Shown: positions 41,195 to 50,092 of the stretch, in pieces
Layout of the letters: each line of letters opens with the position of its first letter
How positions within the stretch are numbered: position 1 is the stretch's first letter
Program-made: the position numbers and the translations under genes
The notes under the pieces: model-generated
Database searches by the model: none
The model's input: only the letters and a program-made list of their open reading frames with translations
What the model was told of the DNA's origin: nothing
Assembly: GCF_041431135.1 (NCBI RefSeq)
Contig: NZ_CP107799.1
Coordinates: 7,254,001 to 7,318,000 of the forward strand
Origin: Streptomyces sp. NBC_00554
Lineage (GTDB): Bacteria; Actinomycetota; Actinomycetes; Streptomycetales; Streptomycetaceae
Direction of reading: 5' to 3'
DNA: 64,000 nucleotides

Positions 41195-43231
41195 CTAGTC
41201 GAAGCGAGCCAGGTCCCGCAGCCAGACCGTCGCCGAACTGTCCGACGGTGCTCGCCAGTCGCCTCGCGGTGACAGCGAACCGCCCGCCGAGACCTTCGGC
41301 CCGTTCGGCATGGCCGAGCGCTTGAACTGCGCGAACGCGAAGAAGCGACGGCAGAACACCTCCAGCCACTGCCGGATCTCCGGCAGGTCGTACGCCACTC
41401 GCTTGGCCTCGGGGAAGCCCGGCGGCCAGGCGCCGGCGTCCGCGTCGTGCCAGGCGTGCCAGGCCAGGAAGGCGATCTTCGACGGCCGGAAGCCGTAGCG
41501 CAGCACATGGAACAGGGTGAAGTCGTGCAGCGCGTACGGGCCGATCTTCGACTCGGTGGACTGCATCTCCTCACCCGGTACGAGTTCCGGGCTGATCTCG
41601 GTGTCGAGGATCGCGGCGAGGATCTTGCCCGCCTCCTCGCCGAACTGGTCGCTGCCGATGACCCAGCGGATCAGATGCTGGATCAGCGTCTTCGGCACTC
41701 CCGAGTTGACGTTGTAGTGGCTCATCTGGTCGCCCACGCCGTAGGTGGACCAGCCGAGCGCCAGCTCCGAGAGGTCACCGGTGCCGAGCACGATGCCGCC
41801 GCGCTGGTTGGCGAGCCGGAACAGGTAGTCGGTGCGCAGTCCGGCCTGGACGTTCTCGAAGGTGACGTCGTACACCGGCTCGCCGGAGGCGAAGGGGTGG
41901 CCCATCTCCTTCAGCATCAGCCGGGCGGTCGGCGTGATGTCCAGCTCGGCCGCGGTGACGCCGAGGGCGGCCATCAGCCTGTGCGCGTTGTCCTTGGTGT
42001 GGTCGCTGGTGGCGAAGCCGGGCAGCGTCCAGGCCAGGATGTCGCTGCGCGGACGCCCCGCGCGGTCCATCGCACGGGCGGCGACGATCAGCGCGTGCGT
42101 GGAGTCGAGCCCGCCGGACACCCCGATGACCACCTTCGCGCCACCGATCGACGCGAGCCGCTGCTGCAACCCCGCGACCTGGATGTTGTACGCCTCGTAG
42201 CAGTCCAGGGCCAGCCGGTCGGGGTCCGCGGGCACGAACGGGAAGCGCTCGATACGCCGCCGCAGGCCCAAGTCACCGGTGGGCGGGTCGAGTTCGAACG
42301 ACACCGTCCGGAAGTCGGCCGTACGGGCGCCATGCGTGCGCCGGTTGTCGTCGAAGGTGCCCATCCGCTGCCGCTCCTGCCGCAGCAGGTCGAGGTCGAC
42401 GTCGGCGACGGCGAACTGGTCGTCGAGCGGGAAGCGGTCGGACTCGGCCAGCAGCACCCCGTTCTCGTAGATCAGGGTCTGGCCGTCCCAGGACAGGTCG
42501 GTGGTCGACTCGCCAAGACCGGCCGCCGCGTAGACGTACGCGGCGAGGCAGCGCGCGGACGCCGAGCGGCACAACAGCTTGCGGTCCTCGGCGCGGCCGA
42601 CGGTGATCGGGCTGCCGGAGAGGTTGGCGAGGACGGTCGCACCGGCCAGGGCCGCCTCGGCGCTCGGCGGCACCGGCACCCACATGTCCTCGCAGATCTC
42701 CGTGTGCAGTACCAGCCCTGCCACGTCGTCCGCCGCGAACAGCAGGTCCACGCCGAACGGCACCGACTCCCCGCCGACCCGGATCGTGCCGCCGCGCTCA
42801 CCGTCGCCCGAGGCGATCTGCCGCCGCTCGTAGAACTCCCGGTAGTTCGGCGGGTACGACTTCGGTACGACGCCCAGCACCCGCCCGCGATGCACGACCA
42901 CCGCGCAGTTGTAGACCCGGTCGCGGTGGCGCAGCGGGGCACCGACGAGCAGGACAGGCAGCAGCTCGGCCGACCCCTCCACCACGTCCCGGAGCGCCTC
43001 CTCGACCTGGTCGAGCAGCGCGTCCTGGAGGATCAGGTCCTCGATCGAGTAGCCGCACAGCACCATCTCCGGGAAGACGGCGACGGCCACGCCCTCGTCG
43101 GCGCATCTGCGCGCGTGGCGCAGCACCGCCTCGGCGTTGGCGTGCGGGTCCGTGATGACGGTGTGGCCCGTACAGGCGGCGACGCGTGCGAAGCCGTGCT
43201 GATAGAGCGACCGGAAGTTCAGTGGAGGCAC
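41195..43231 (-). CDS. nadE: Glutamine-dependent NAD+ synthetase
   Basis: This 678-aa two-domain enzyme catalyses the last step of NAD synthesis. The N-terminal glutaminase (nitrilase fold) shows the Glu-Lys-Cys set in FPEMVLCGYS, VVPKSYPPNY and HTEICEDMWVP. The C-terminal synthetase has the P-loop GVSGGLDSTHALIV and GTGDLSELALGWSTYG. The length is normal for the long actinobacterial form. The GTG start has no ribosome site but has TACACT seven bases upstream (minus strand), a leaderless pattern. Confidence 0.96.
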   Translation of the reverse strand: MPPLNFRSLYQHGFARVAACTGHTVITDPHANAEAVLRHARRCADEGVAVAVFPEMVLCGYSIEDLILQDALLDQVEEALRDVVEGSAELLPVLLVGAPLRHRDRVYNCAVVVHRGRVLGVVPKSYPPNYREFYERRQIASGDGERGGTIRVGGESVPFGVDLLFAADDVAGLVLHTEICEDMWVPVPPSAEAALAGATVLANLSGSPITVGRAEDRKLLCRSASARCLAAYVYAAAGLGESTTDLSWDGQTLIYENGVLLAESDRFPLDDQFAVADVDLDLLRQERQRMGTFDDNRRTHGARTADFRTVSFELDPPTGDLGLRRRIERFPFVPADPDRLALDCYEAYNIQVAGLQQRLASIGGAKVVIGVSGGLDSTHALIVAARAMDRAGRPRSDILAWTLPGFATSDHTKDNAHRLMAALGVTAAELDITPTARLMLKEMGHPFASGEPVYDVTFENVQAGLRTDYLFRLANQRGGIVLGTGDLSELALGWSTYGVGDQMSHYNVNSGVPKTLIQHLIRWVIGSDQFGEEAGKILAAILDTEISPELVPGEEMQSTESKIGPYALHDFTLFHVLRYGFRPSKIAFLAWHAWHDADAGAWPPGFPEAKRVAYDLPEIRQWLEVFCRRFFAFAQFKRSAMPNGPKVSAGGSLSPRGDWRAPSDSSATVWLRDLARFD

Positions 43232-43334
43232 GAGGATCAGTGTAATCGTCAGAGCGACGCGATGGTGTGGCGGGCGCCGGGCGGTACCTCGCGCCCCCGG
43301 ACACAGGCCCGGACGAGAGTCCGTCGGCGAAGGT

Positions 43335-43373
43335 GCGCCCGCCCCCGACGAGACCTCCGTCGGGGGCGGGCGC
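43335..43373 (-). terminator. Terminator after the S53 peptidase gene
   Basis: A perfect 16-bp stem (GCGCCCGCCCCCGACG and its complement) with a 7-base loop lies directly after the stop codon of the peptidase gene. Confidence 0.88.
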
Positions 43374-43380
43374 GTGGACC

Positions 43381-45321
43381 TCAGCGGCGGCGGAACGACT
43401 GGACGTAGCCGCTCGCGGGCGTGCCCACCCCGGTGACGTCGTCGTACCCCTTCACGGCATGGAGCGAGCTGTCCTTACCGAGACTGCGCACCGACGTCGT
43501 GAGCCCGTCCGTCGCGTCGTAACCGTTGACGAAGTCGACGCGCGCCACGGCGAGCCCGGACCCCGTGGGGTTGTCCGTGACGTCGTGGTACGCCTTCGAG
43601 CCGTACTTGGCGTAGATCGCCGGGTTGGCGAAGCCGATCGGCTTGCCGCCCCGCGTCTGCTGGGCCAGCGCCTGGACGCCCGCGATCACCGGCGCGGCGA
43701 GCGAGGTACCGCCGATCCGGTACTCGCTGTACGCCTGCGTCCCGTCCGGCTGGGTCTGCGTCTGGCCGACCTTGAACCCGGTGTTGGGATCGGCGACCGC
43801 CGAGATGTCCGGCACGGTGCGCATAGCGGTCGTACCGTTCGCCTTGGCGAGCGAGGAGGGCACGACACCCTTCTGGTAGAAGGGCTGCGACACGGTCTTG
43901 CTGGTGCCGCCACCAGCGCCCGAGGTGAACGCGCCGGGGAAGTCCGTCCAGCCGGCGCCATCCGCCGACAGCACGGCCCGCTCGGTACCCCAGCCGGTCT
44001 CGAACTTGTACTTGTCACCCTTGCCGACCGCCAGCGAGGTACCGCCGACAGCCGTCACCCACGCCGAGTTGGCCGGGGTGTCGACCTGCTTCGTACCGGT
44101 GTTGGCGACCTCGTCGCCGTTGTCGCCGGAGGAGAAGTAGAAGCCGATGCCCTCGACCGCGCCGAACTGGAAGACCTGGTCGTAGGCGGCCGCGATGTCG
44201 GGCGTCTCGTTGGCCTCGATGTCGCCCCACGAGTTGGAGACGATGTCGGCGAGGTGCCCGTCGACGATCTTGTTGAGCGAGTCGAGCAGATCGTCGTCGT
44301 AGCAGGAGGCGGCACCGACGTAGGTGATGCTCGCGCCGGGCGCGACAGCGTGCACGGCTTCGACGTCGAGGGTCTCCTCGCCGTACCAGCCCGCGGCCCC
44401 GCACTCCTCGGTCTTCGTGTAGTCGCTCGGCAGCACCTGGCGCAACTGACCGCTGCTGTACTTCGCGTCACCGTGCTTCTTGGCGTAGGTGGCCGCGTCG
44501 TAGGCGATGGTCGGGGAGGCGTACGCGTCGGTGATGGCGACCCGCACCCCCTTGCCGGTGCTCGTGCCGGCCCCGTAGGCGGCGCGCAACTGCTTGCCGG
44601 TGTAGCCCTGGACGGCGTACGGGATCTTCGTGCCGTACGCGTCCGGCAGCGTGCTCGCGATGTTCGAGCCGTAGTACGAGGAGAACGGCCCGGCGTTGTT
44701 GAACACGCCGTCCGGCGGCGGCAGGGTGTCGCTGTGCGTCGCCTTGTGCGGGGCGGTGTCCAGGCCGGTGACGGTCAGGACGGCGCCGTCCAGGGCGGCC
44801 GGCGCGGAGGCCGTCTTCGACGGCGCACGGTAAGTCTTCGTGCCCTTGGCGTAGTTGTGCAGCTGGGTGTCGAACGCCTTCTCGGCATCGGCGACATCAC
44901 CCGTCACGGAGACGTAGTGCTGCGTGGAGCCGGTGACCTTCAGACCGGCCGACTTCAGCCACGAGGTCACCGCGGCGACCTGCGCCTCGGTGGCGCCGAA
45001 GCGATTCTGCGCCTGCGTGGCGCTGAGGTACTTCCCGTAAGAGGCCGACTCCGGATCGGACACGGCCTTGGCGTACGCGGCCAGACCGGAGGCGTCCCGT
45101 CCGGCGAGGTAGACCCGGGCGGACACCTGGGAACTGTCGGCCGTGGCGCCCTTGTCCGCCTTGGCCGTCGCCCAGGCGGGCTTCGTACCCGCGAGGGTGT
45201 CCCGGCCAGGGCCGTCCGCCGCCTGGGCCACGGGTATGCCGAACGCCAGCGCCCCGGCAAGCAGAGGCAGTGTCGCTGCCATGCTCACCCCGGCGCGCAG
45301 CACTGCGCGGTTGGATCTCAT
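43381..45321 (-). CDS. Secreted S53 (sedolisin/kumamolisin-like) serine-carboxyl peptidase
   Basis: This 646-aa secreted protease has a signal peptide (cleavage near VAQA at residues 31-34) and a pro-domain of about 190 residues (Pro-kumamolisin, YGKYLSATQAQNRF). The catalytic domain has Glu/Asp in GEETLDVEAVH (Glu315/Glu316, Asp319), the oxyanion Asp in SSGDNGDE (Asp400), and the nucleophile Ser540 in GGTSLAAP. The C-terminal Ca-binding region includes DVTDNPTGS. CAGGGGG lies just before the ATG. It probably works at acidic pH on environmental protein. Confidence 0.94.
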   Translation of the reverse strand: MRSNRAVLRAGVSMAATLPLLAGALAFGIPVAQAADGPGRDTLAGTKPAWATAKADKGATADSSQVSARVYLAGRDASGLAAYAKAVSDPESASYGKYLSATQAQNRFGATEAQVAAVTSWLKSAGLKVTGSTQHYVSVTGDVADAEKAFDTQLHNYAKGTKTYRAPSKTASAPAALDGAVLTVTGLDTAPHKATHSDTLPPPDGVFNNAGPFSSYYGSNIASTLPDAYGTKIPYAVQGYTGKQLRAAYGAGTSTGKGVRVAITDAYASPTIAYDAATYAKKHGDAKYSSGQLRQVLPSDYTKTEECGAAGWYGEETLDVEAVHAVAPGASITYVGAASCYDDDLLDSLNKIVDGHLADIVSNSWGDIEANETPDIAAAYDQVFQFGAVEGIGFYFSSGDNGDEVANTGTKQVDTPANSAWVTAVGGTSLAVGKGDKYKFETGWGTERAVLSADGAGWTDFPGAFTSGAGGGTSKTVSQPFYQKGVVPSSLAKANGTTAMRTVPDISAVADPNTGFKVGQTQTQPDGTQAYSEYRIGGTSLAAPVIAGVQALAQQTRGGKPIGFANPAIYAKYGSKAYHDVTDNPTGSGLAVARVDFVNGYDATDGLTTSVRSLGKDSSLHAVKGYDDVTGVGTPASGYVQSFRRR

Positions 45322-45566
45322 AAAACCCCCTGCGATGCGGTTCGTCGCATGTAGTGGTCGGTCGGTGATCCGCACAGACCCCTGCGCCACATGGGTGCAC
45401 AGGGAATGGATCACGCGATGGGGGCCACTCTGACGATGAACCGTCCATGCCAGGGAAATGAACAGGCCAAGGAAACCCCAAGTAGCCACTTCCGGAAGAC
45501 ATTTGGGACGACCCAGCACAAGCCCACAAAACTGACAACCTGTCAGCAAACGGCGAAAGGAGGCAC
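45322..45566. other. Promoter region of the peptidase gene
   Basis: No gene is recognised. Base composition is visibly less GC-rich than the flanking genes near 45440-45545. No clear operator was found. Confidence 0.4.
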
Positions 45567-45690
45567 CACCGGCACCCGCGAACGCACGCAGGGGCCGGGG
45601 ACCAGACGCACCGGCACCCGCGAACGCACGGAAGGGGCCGGGAGGGCCGGACGCACCGGCACCCACATACGCACGGGAGGGGCCGGGGGC
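45567..45690. repeat. Three tandem direct repeats, about 42-45 bp
   Basis: Units begin CACCGGCACCC at 45567, 45609 and 45654. Each runs through ACGCAC and a GGGGCCGGG tract. They abut the 117-bp inverted-repeat element and its left arm forms part of the third unit. Confidence 0.7.
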
Positions 45691-45795
45691 CGGTACATCA
45701 AATGCCCGTCGCGTACGTTCGCGTCACCGGACGCCTCCCTGCTCGGCCAAGGTCTGATCCGTCGGCGACGGGCGGATGTACCGGCCCCCGGCCCC
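45679..45795. repeat. 117-bp element with 21-bp perfect terminal inverted repeats, copy A
   Basis: The ends are GGGGCCGGGGGCCGGTACAT+C and its exact complement; inside is a second pair GCGACGGGC/GCCCGTCGC. Copy B at 58750-58866 has the same length and, in reverse orientation, differs at two positions that I could find. It lies downstream of the DUF305 gene. Confidence 0.85.
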
Positions 45796-45852
45796 GACCC
45801 ACCACCGGCCCCCGGCCCCGCCCCCACCGAACCCCAGGCGCCCGAGACGGGC

Positions 45853-46494
45853 TCACGCCCCCCGAGCCTCCAACATCCCCGCCATAAGATCGATCTCGGA
45901 CTGCTGCGCCTCCACCATCCCCGTGGCCAGCCTCCGCTCCACCCCGACCTCACACTTCTCCACACACCCCTCGGCCATGTGAATCCCACCCTTGTGATGC
46001 GAGGTCATCAACTGCAGATAGAAGACCTCGGCCCGCTTGCCGCTAAGCGTGTTGAGCTTCTCCAGCTCGGTATTGGTCGCCATGCCGGGCATCAGCGCCC
46101 CGTCCTCGCCGGAGACCATCCCGTCCATGCCCATCCACGCCATCGGCCCGTCCGAAGACACCTTCGGCAGCTCCCACAGATCGAGCCACCCCAGCAGCAT
46201 GCCCCGCTGGTTCGCCTGCGTCTGCGCGATGTCGTACGCGAGACGCCGTACCTCCACGTTCTTGGTCCGGTCCCGCACGATGTACGACATCTCGACGGCC
46301 TGCTGATGATGGACCGCCATGTCCCGGGCGAACCCCGCGTCGGCGGAATCGGCAGCGGGAGTGACGACCGCCGAGTCGTCACCGCCACCAACCCCGTCGG
46401 CGACCGCATACGTGATCGCCCCGGCAGCGACGAGCACGGCCGCCGCGGCCCCGGAGATCCAGCCGATCTGCTTCATCCGGTTCATCCGGCTCAC
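45853..46494 (-). CDS. DUF305 domain protein (ferritin-like, probable metal-binding)
   Basis: This 213-aa protein has one N-terminal membrane helix or uncleaved signal (about residues 8-30) and then the four-helix DUF305 domain. It has paired histidines in MAVHHQQAVEMS and TSHHKGGIHMAEG and a Met-rich loop (MAWMGMDGM). These His and Met positions suggest metal, possibly copper, binding outside the membrane; that is inference. The GTG start overlaps the stop of the DUF3105 gene (GTGA), so the two are coupled. A longer upstream reading runs through that gene and is not real. Confidence 0.88.
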   Translation of the reverse strand: MSRMNRMKQIGWISGAAAAVLVAAGAITYAVADGVGGGDDSAVVTPAADSADAGFARDMAVHHQQAVEMSYIVRDRTKNVEVRRLAYDIAQTQANQRGMLLGWLDLWELPKVSSDGPMAWMGMDGMVSGEDGALMPGMATNTELEKLNTLSGKRAEVFYLQLMTSHHKGGIHMAEGCVEKCEVGVERRLATGMVEAQQSEIDLMAGMLEARGA

Positions 46495-47156
46495 TGGGAC
46501 AGTCCGCCGGTGCACGCGGCACCCGGCTCCGGCGTCTGGTCGCCCTGCACGAACGACTCGAAGAACTTGCCGACGTTGGCGTCGGTCGCACTCGACACCG
46601 TGCGCTGCTTGCCCCACGCGCTGAGCATGATCGGGTCCTTCTGGTCCTCGACGGGGCTCATCAGCGTGTACGGGGTTGTCTTGACCTTCGCCGCGAGCGC
46701 CTTGACGTCGGCGTCAGAGGCCTTGCTGTTGTACGTCACCCAGACCGCGCCATGTTCAAGGGAGTGCACGGCGTTCATGTTGTTGACCGCCTTGGTGTAG
46801 ACATCGCCGTTGCAGTTCATCCAGACCGCGTTGTGGTCACCGCCGACCGGGGGCTCCATCGGGTAGTCCACGGTCTTGGTGACGTGCGTCTGGGAAAGCT
46901 TCTCGCTCCAGGTTTTCACCCCGTCGGAGCCCGTGGTGAAGTGCCCCGAGCCCGCCTTGGAGTCGCTCGCGGCGTCGTCCTTGTCGGACTGCGACTGGAC
47001 GAGGACGACACCACCGACGACGAGCCCGGCGACGACGACCACACTGGCGCCGATCACGAGGATCCGATTGCGACGCTCGCGGGACTGCTCGGCGCGGCGC
47101 ATCTCCTCTATGCGGGCCTTGCGCGAGGCGCTGCTCGTGTTCTTCGCGGAACCCAT
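46491..47156 (-). CDS. DUF3105 domain membrane-anchored protein
   Basis: This 221-aa protein has a charged cytoplasmic N-terminus (residues 1-30), one membrane helix (about 31-53), a linker, and an extracellular DUF3105 domain. The domain has HVTKTVDYPMEPPVGGDHN, conserved NCNGDVY and HSLEHGAVWVTY. The His/Cys pattern suggests metal binding. It is translationally coupled to the DUF305 gene, and the pair probably acts together at the cell surface; the function is not established. Confidence 0.88.
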   Translation of the reverse strand: MGSAKNTSSASRKARIEEMRRAEQSRERRNRILVIGASVVVVAGLVVGGVVLVQSQSDKDDAASDSKAGSGHFTTGSDGVKTWSEKLSQTHVTKTVDYPMEPPVGGDHNAVWMNCNGDVYTKAVNNMNAVHSLEHGAVWVTYNSKASDADVKALAAKVKTTPYTLMSPVEDQKDPIMLSAWGKQRTVSSATDANVGKFFESFVQGDQTPEPGAACTGGLSQ

Positions 47157-47468
47157 GGCGAGTCCTTATACGTGGGGGACGGTCGGGACAGCTGATCGTA
47201 GTGGGATAGGGGCCGCCCATTACAGATGAGCCCCCGAGCAGGCACTATGGGCATCAGAGCAGGACCACAACCGGATGCCGGGGCGGAACCGAACAGGATC
47301 CGAAGCCGGACATCTGCCGTACGCGAGGCGTTCACGCCGAGGTCGGCCGGCCGATCAAGGTCGGCAACGCGCATGAAATGCTGTTGTGGTGGGATGCTCA
47401 GGTGCCCCGACCGTCCCCGAGGCGTGGGAGCAGGCGGCCTGACCAGCAAGGATGGGTGGAAGCGGAAG
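47157..47468. other. Divergent intergenic region, DUF3105 / glnA2
   Basis: I see no gene and no convincing GlnR-type box. The glnA2 ribosome site (GGAAGCGGAAG) lies at the right end. Confidence 0.4.
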
Positions 47469-48830
47469 ATGGACAAGCAGCAGGAGTTCGTGCTCCGGAC
47501 ACTGGAGGAGCGTGACATCCGGTTCGTACGCCTGTGGTTCACGGACGTACTCGGCTTCCTCAAGTCGGTGGCCGTGGCCCCGGCAGAGCTGGAACAGGCC
47601 TTCGACGAGGGCATCGGCTTCGACGGCTCGGCGATCGAGGGCTTCGCCCGCGTATACGAATCGGACATGATCGCCAAGCCGGACCCCTCGACCTTCCAGG
47701 TCCTGCCGTGGCGCGCGGAGGCCCCGGGCACCGCCCGGATGTTCTGCGACATCCTGATGCCGGACGGCTCCCCGTCCTTCGCGGACCCGCGCTACGTCCT
47801 CAAGCGCACGCTCACGAAGACCTCCGACCTGGGCTTCACGTTCTACACCCACCCGGAGATCGAGTTCTTCCTGCTGAAGGACCGCCCGCTGGACGGCACG
47901 CGGCCCACCCCCGCGGACAACTCCGGCTACTTCGACCACACCCCGCAGAACGTCGGCATGGACTTCCGCCGCCAGGCGATCACCATGCTGGAGTCGATGG
48001 GCATCTCCGTCGAGTTCTCGCACCACGAGGGCGCGCCCGGCCAGCAGGAGATCGACCTGCGCTACGCCGACGCGCTGTCCACGGCGGACAACATCATGAC
48101 GTTCCGCCTGGTCATGAAGCAGGTCGCGCTGGAGCAGGGCATCCAGGCCACCTTCATGCCGAAGCCGTTCTCCGAGCACCCCGGCTCGGGCATGCACACG
48201 CACCTCTCGCTCTTCGAGGGGGACCGCAACGCGTTCTACGAGTCCGGCTCGGAGTACCAGCTCTCCAAGGTCGGCCGCTCCTTCATCGCGGGCCTGCTGA
48301 AGCACGCCGCGGAGATCTCCGCGGTCACCAACCAGTGGGTCAACTCCTACAAGCGCATCTGGGGCGGCTCGGAGCGCACCGCGGGCGCCGGCGGCGAGGC
48401 CCCCTCGTACATTTGCTGGGGCCACAACAACCGCTCCGCCCTCGTCCGCGTCCCGATGTACAAGCCGGGCAAGACGGGCTCGGCACGGGTCGAGGTCCGC
48501 TCCATCGACTCGGGCGCGAACCCCTACCTGGCGTACGCGATGCTCCTCGCCGCCGGCCTCAAGGGCATCGAAGAGGGCTACGAGCTCCCCCCGGGCGCCG
48601 ACGACGACGTCTGGGCCCTCTCCGACGCCGAACGCCGCGCCATGGGCATCGAGCCCCTGCCCCAGAACCTCGGCGAGGCCCTGAGCCTCATGGAGCGCAG
48701 CGAACTGGTCGCCGAAACCCTGGGCGAACACGTCTTCGACTTCTTCCTCCGCAACAAGCGCCAGGAGTGGGAGGAGTACCGCTCCGAGGTCACGGCGTTC
48801 GAGCTGCGGAAGAACTTGCCGGTGCTGTAG
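47469..48830 (+). CDS. glnA2: Glutamine-synthetase-like enzyme, GlnA2 type (probable gamma-glutamylpolyamine synthetase)
   Basis: This 453-aa type I glutamine synthetase fold has beta-grasp N-terminus (VRLWFTDVLGFLKSV) and the ATP/metal motifs FYTHPEIEFFLL, GSGMHTHLS and WGHNNRSALVRVP. The conserved tyrosine that GlnE adenylylates in true glutamine synthetase corresponds here to Trp382 in DDDVWALS, so this enzyme should escape GlnE control. From established work on S. coelicolor GlnA2, its likely role is to glutamylate polyamines rather than to assimilate ammonium. The position between nadE and glnE supports the GlnA2 assignment. The start at 47469 is preceded by GGAAGCGGAAG. Confidence 0.88.
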   Translation: MDKQQEFVLRTLEERDIRFVRLWFTDVLGFLKSVAVAPAELEQAFDEGIGFDGSAIEGFARVYESDMIAKPDPSTFQVLPWRAEAPGTARMFCDILMPDGSPSFADPRYVLKRTLTKTSDLGFTFYTHPEIEFFLLKDRPLDGTRPTPADNSGYFDHTPQNVGMDFRRQAITMLESMGISVEFSHHEGAPGQQEIDLRYADALSTADNIMTFRLVMKQVALEQGIQATFMPKPFSEHPGSGMHTHLSLFEGDRNAFYESGSEYQLSKVGRSFIAGLLKHAAEISAVTNQWVNSYKRIWGGSERTAGAGGEAPSYICWGHNNRSALVRVPMYKPGKTGSARVEVRSIDSGANPYLAYAMLLAAGLKGIEEGYELPPGADDDVWALSDAERRAMGIEPLPQNLGEALSLMERSELVAETLGEHVFDFFLRNKRQEWEEYRSEVTAFELRKNLPVL

Positions 48831-48857
48831 GCGCAGGTCAACGCGACTATCGAGCTG

Positions 48858-48897
48858 GAACGAGACGTAGGGCCGACGGTCGTTGACCGTCGGCCCC
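48858..48897. repeat. Direct repeat R1 bracketing the accessory island
   Basis: This 40-bp sequence matches 53528-53567 at 34 of 40 positions (GAACGA...TAGGGCCGACGGTCGT...ACCGT..GCCCC). It contains the glnA2 terminator. Confidence 0.75.
48870..48896 (+). terminator. Terminator after glnA2
   Basis: GGGCCGACGGTC and GACCGTCGGCCC form a perfect 12-bp stem around GTT, followed by CTTGACGTTTC. Confidence 0.9.
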
Positions 48898-48931
48898 TTG
48901 ACGTTTCACGACCTTAGAGCTCGTAACGGGA

Positions 48932-49135
48932 TCATGGGTGGGCCTTCTTGAGGCGTCGCCGGCAGATGAGGCTGCATGCCTGGGAGACGAAGGCGTCGTG
49001 GAGTTCGAGGCGTCGTTCCCATCGAATGGCGAGGCGTTTGAACTGGTGGAGGAGGGCGAAGGCCTGCTCGACGGCGTAGCGGAGTATGTGAAGCTCCGCC
49101 TGTCGTTCGCGGAGTTCAGCTGTGTGGCGTGCCTG
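48932..49135 (-). pseudogene. C-terminal remnant of an IS5-type transposase
   Basis: About 67 codons remain. Key segments read LRYAVEQAFALLHQFKRL, then RWERRLELHDAFVSQACSLIC, ending at a TGA at 48932. These are typical of the last part of IS5-family DDE transposases. The frame upstream meets the TAG stop of the hydrolase gene, and no catalytic part is left. Confidence 0.75.
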
Positions 49136-50035
49136 CTACCGGTTGGCCGCGAGGAAGTCCTCCAGGATCTCGACGAACCGCGTCGGCTGCTCCTCGGCCG
49201 GGTAATGGCCGCAGTCGTCGAGGACGACCCCCGTGACGTCGTCGGCCGCCAGCCGCATCGTCTGGGCGGCATTCTCGCCGCTCCACAGCGCGCCGCCGAC
49301 GGCGAGCACCGGCAGCGTCAGCCGGGTCTTGCCGCGCTGCTCGTTCTGCGCGATCGTCTCGTCCAGCGCGCGGTAGTACGCGAAGCTCGCCCGCAGCGCG
49401 CGAGGATCCGCGGTGATCGCGTCGACGTAGACGTCGACGGCGTACGCGGGGATCGCGGTCGGCGTGGCGGCCTTGGTGGCGAACTGCCAGCCGAAGAAGA
49501 GCCGTTCCCGTCCCCGGACCAGTTCCTCGTTGAGGTCGGTGAGCCGGTTGAAGCCGAACTGCCAGAGCCTCTGGTTGGCCGCGGCCGGGCCGAAGAACGG
49601 CGGGGACGGCGTGAGACCGGGGATCACCGCTTCGACGATGGCGAGCCGGCCCACCCGCTCGGGGTGATCGGCGGCGAGGGCGTATCCGGTCCACGTACCG
49701 ATGTCGTGGCCGACCACGTCGAACCGGTCGTGCCCGAGCGCGGTCATCAACGCGACCAGATCGGCGGCGAGCGTGCCGGCGTCGTACCCGTCGTCGGGCT
49801 TGTCGGAGAGCCCGGCACCGCGCGAGTCGACGGCGACGACGGTGTGCCGGCGGGCGAGCGCGGGCATCACCTCCCGCCAGGCGTACCAGGTCTGGGGCCA
49901 CCCGCCGATCAGCAGCAGCGCCGGGCCGTCCCCACCGGTGACCGTGTGCAGCCGCAGTCCGTTCACCTCCACGAGCCGGCTGGTGAATAAGTCGAGGAAT
50001 CCGTCGGGCAGTCGCAGCGAACTCAGGCTTGTCAT
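49136..50035 (-). CDS. Alpha/beta hydrolase, epoxide hydrolase / dehalogenase group
   Basis: This 299-aa protein has the oxyanion segment LLIGGWPQTWYAWREVMPAL and the nucleophile elbow VVGHDIGTW, with Asp rather than Ser. This is the hallmark of epoxide hydrolases and haloalkane dehalogenases. The C-terminal VVLDDCGHYPAEEQP supplies the catalytic His. It would detoxify or transform small organic epoxides or halides. It is divergent from a TetR-type gene and shares an imperfect palindrome with it. The start at 50035 was chosen because upstream sequence is the shared operator region. Confidence 0.9.
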   Translation of the reverse strand: MTSLSSLRLPDGFLDLFTSRLVEVNGLRLHTVTGGDGPALLLIGGWPQTWYAWREVMPALARRHTVVAVDSRGAGLSDKPDDGYDAGTLAADLVALMTALGHDRFDVVGHDIGTWTGYALAADHPERVGRLAIVEAVIPGLTPSPPFFGPAAANQRLWQFGFNRLTDLNEELVRGRERLFFGWQFATKAATPTAIPAYAVDVYVDAITADPRALRASFAYYRALDETIAQNEQRGKTRLTLPVLAVGGALWSGENAAQTMRLAADDVTGVVLDDCGHYPAEEQPTRFVEILEDFLAANR

Positions 50036-50055
50036 ACCGGCGACCCTACCCATCT

Positions 50056-50084
50056 TTGAACGATCGGTACAAGATGTGTAGGCT
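50056..50084. promoter_or_regulatory. Shared operator and -10 of the hydrolase/TetR-fusion pair
   Basis: TTGAACGATCGGTACAA (50056-50072) is an imperfect palindrome of TetR type. TAGGCT at 50079-50084 ends eight bases before the ATG of the TetR-fusion gene. Confidence 0.55.
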
Positions 50085-50092
50085 GACGGACC

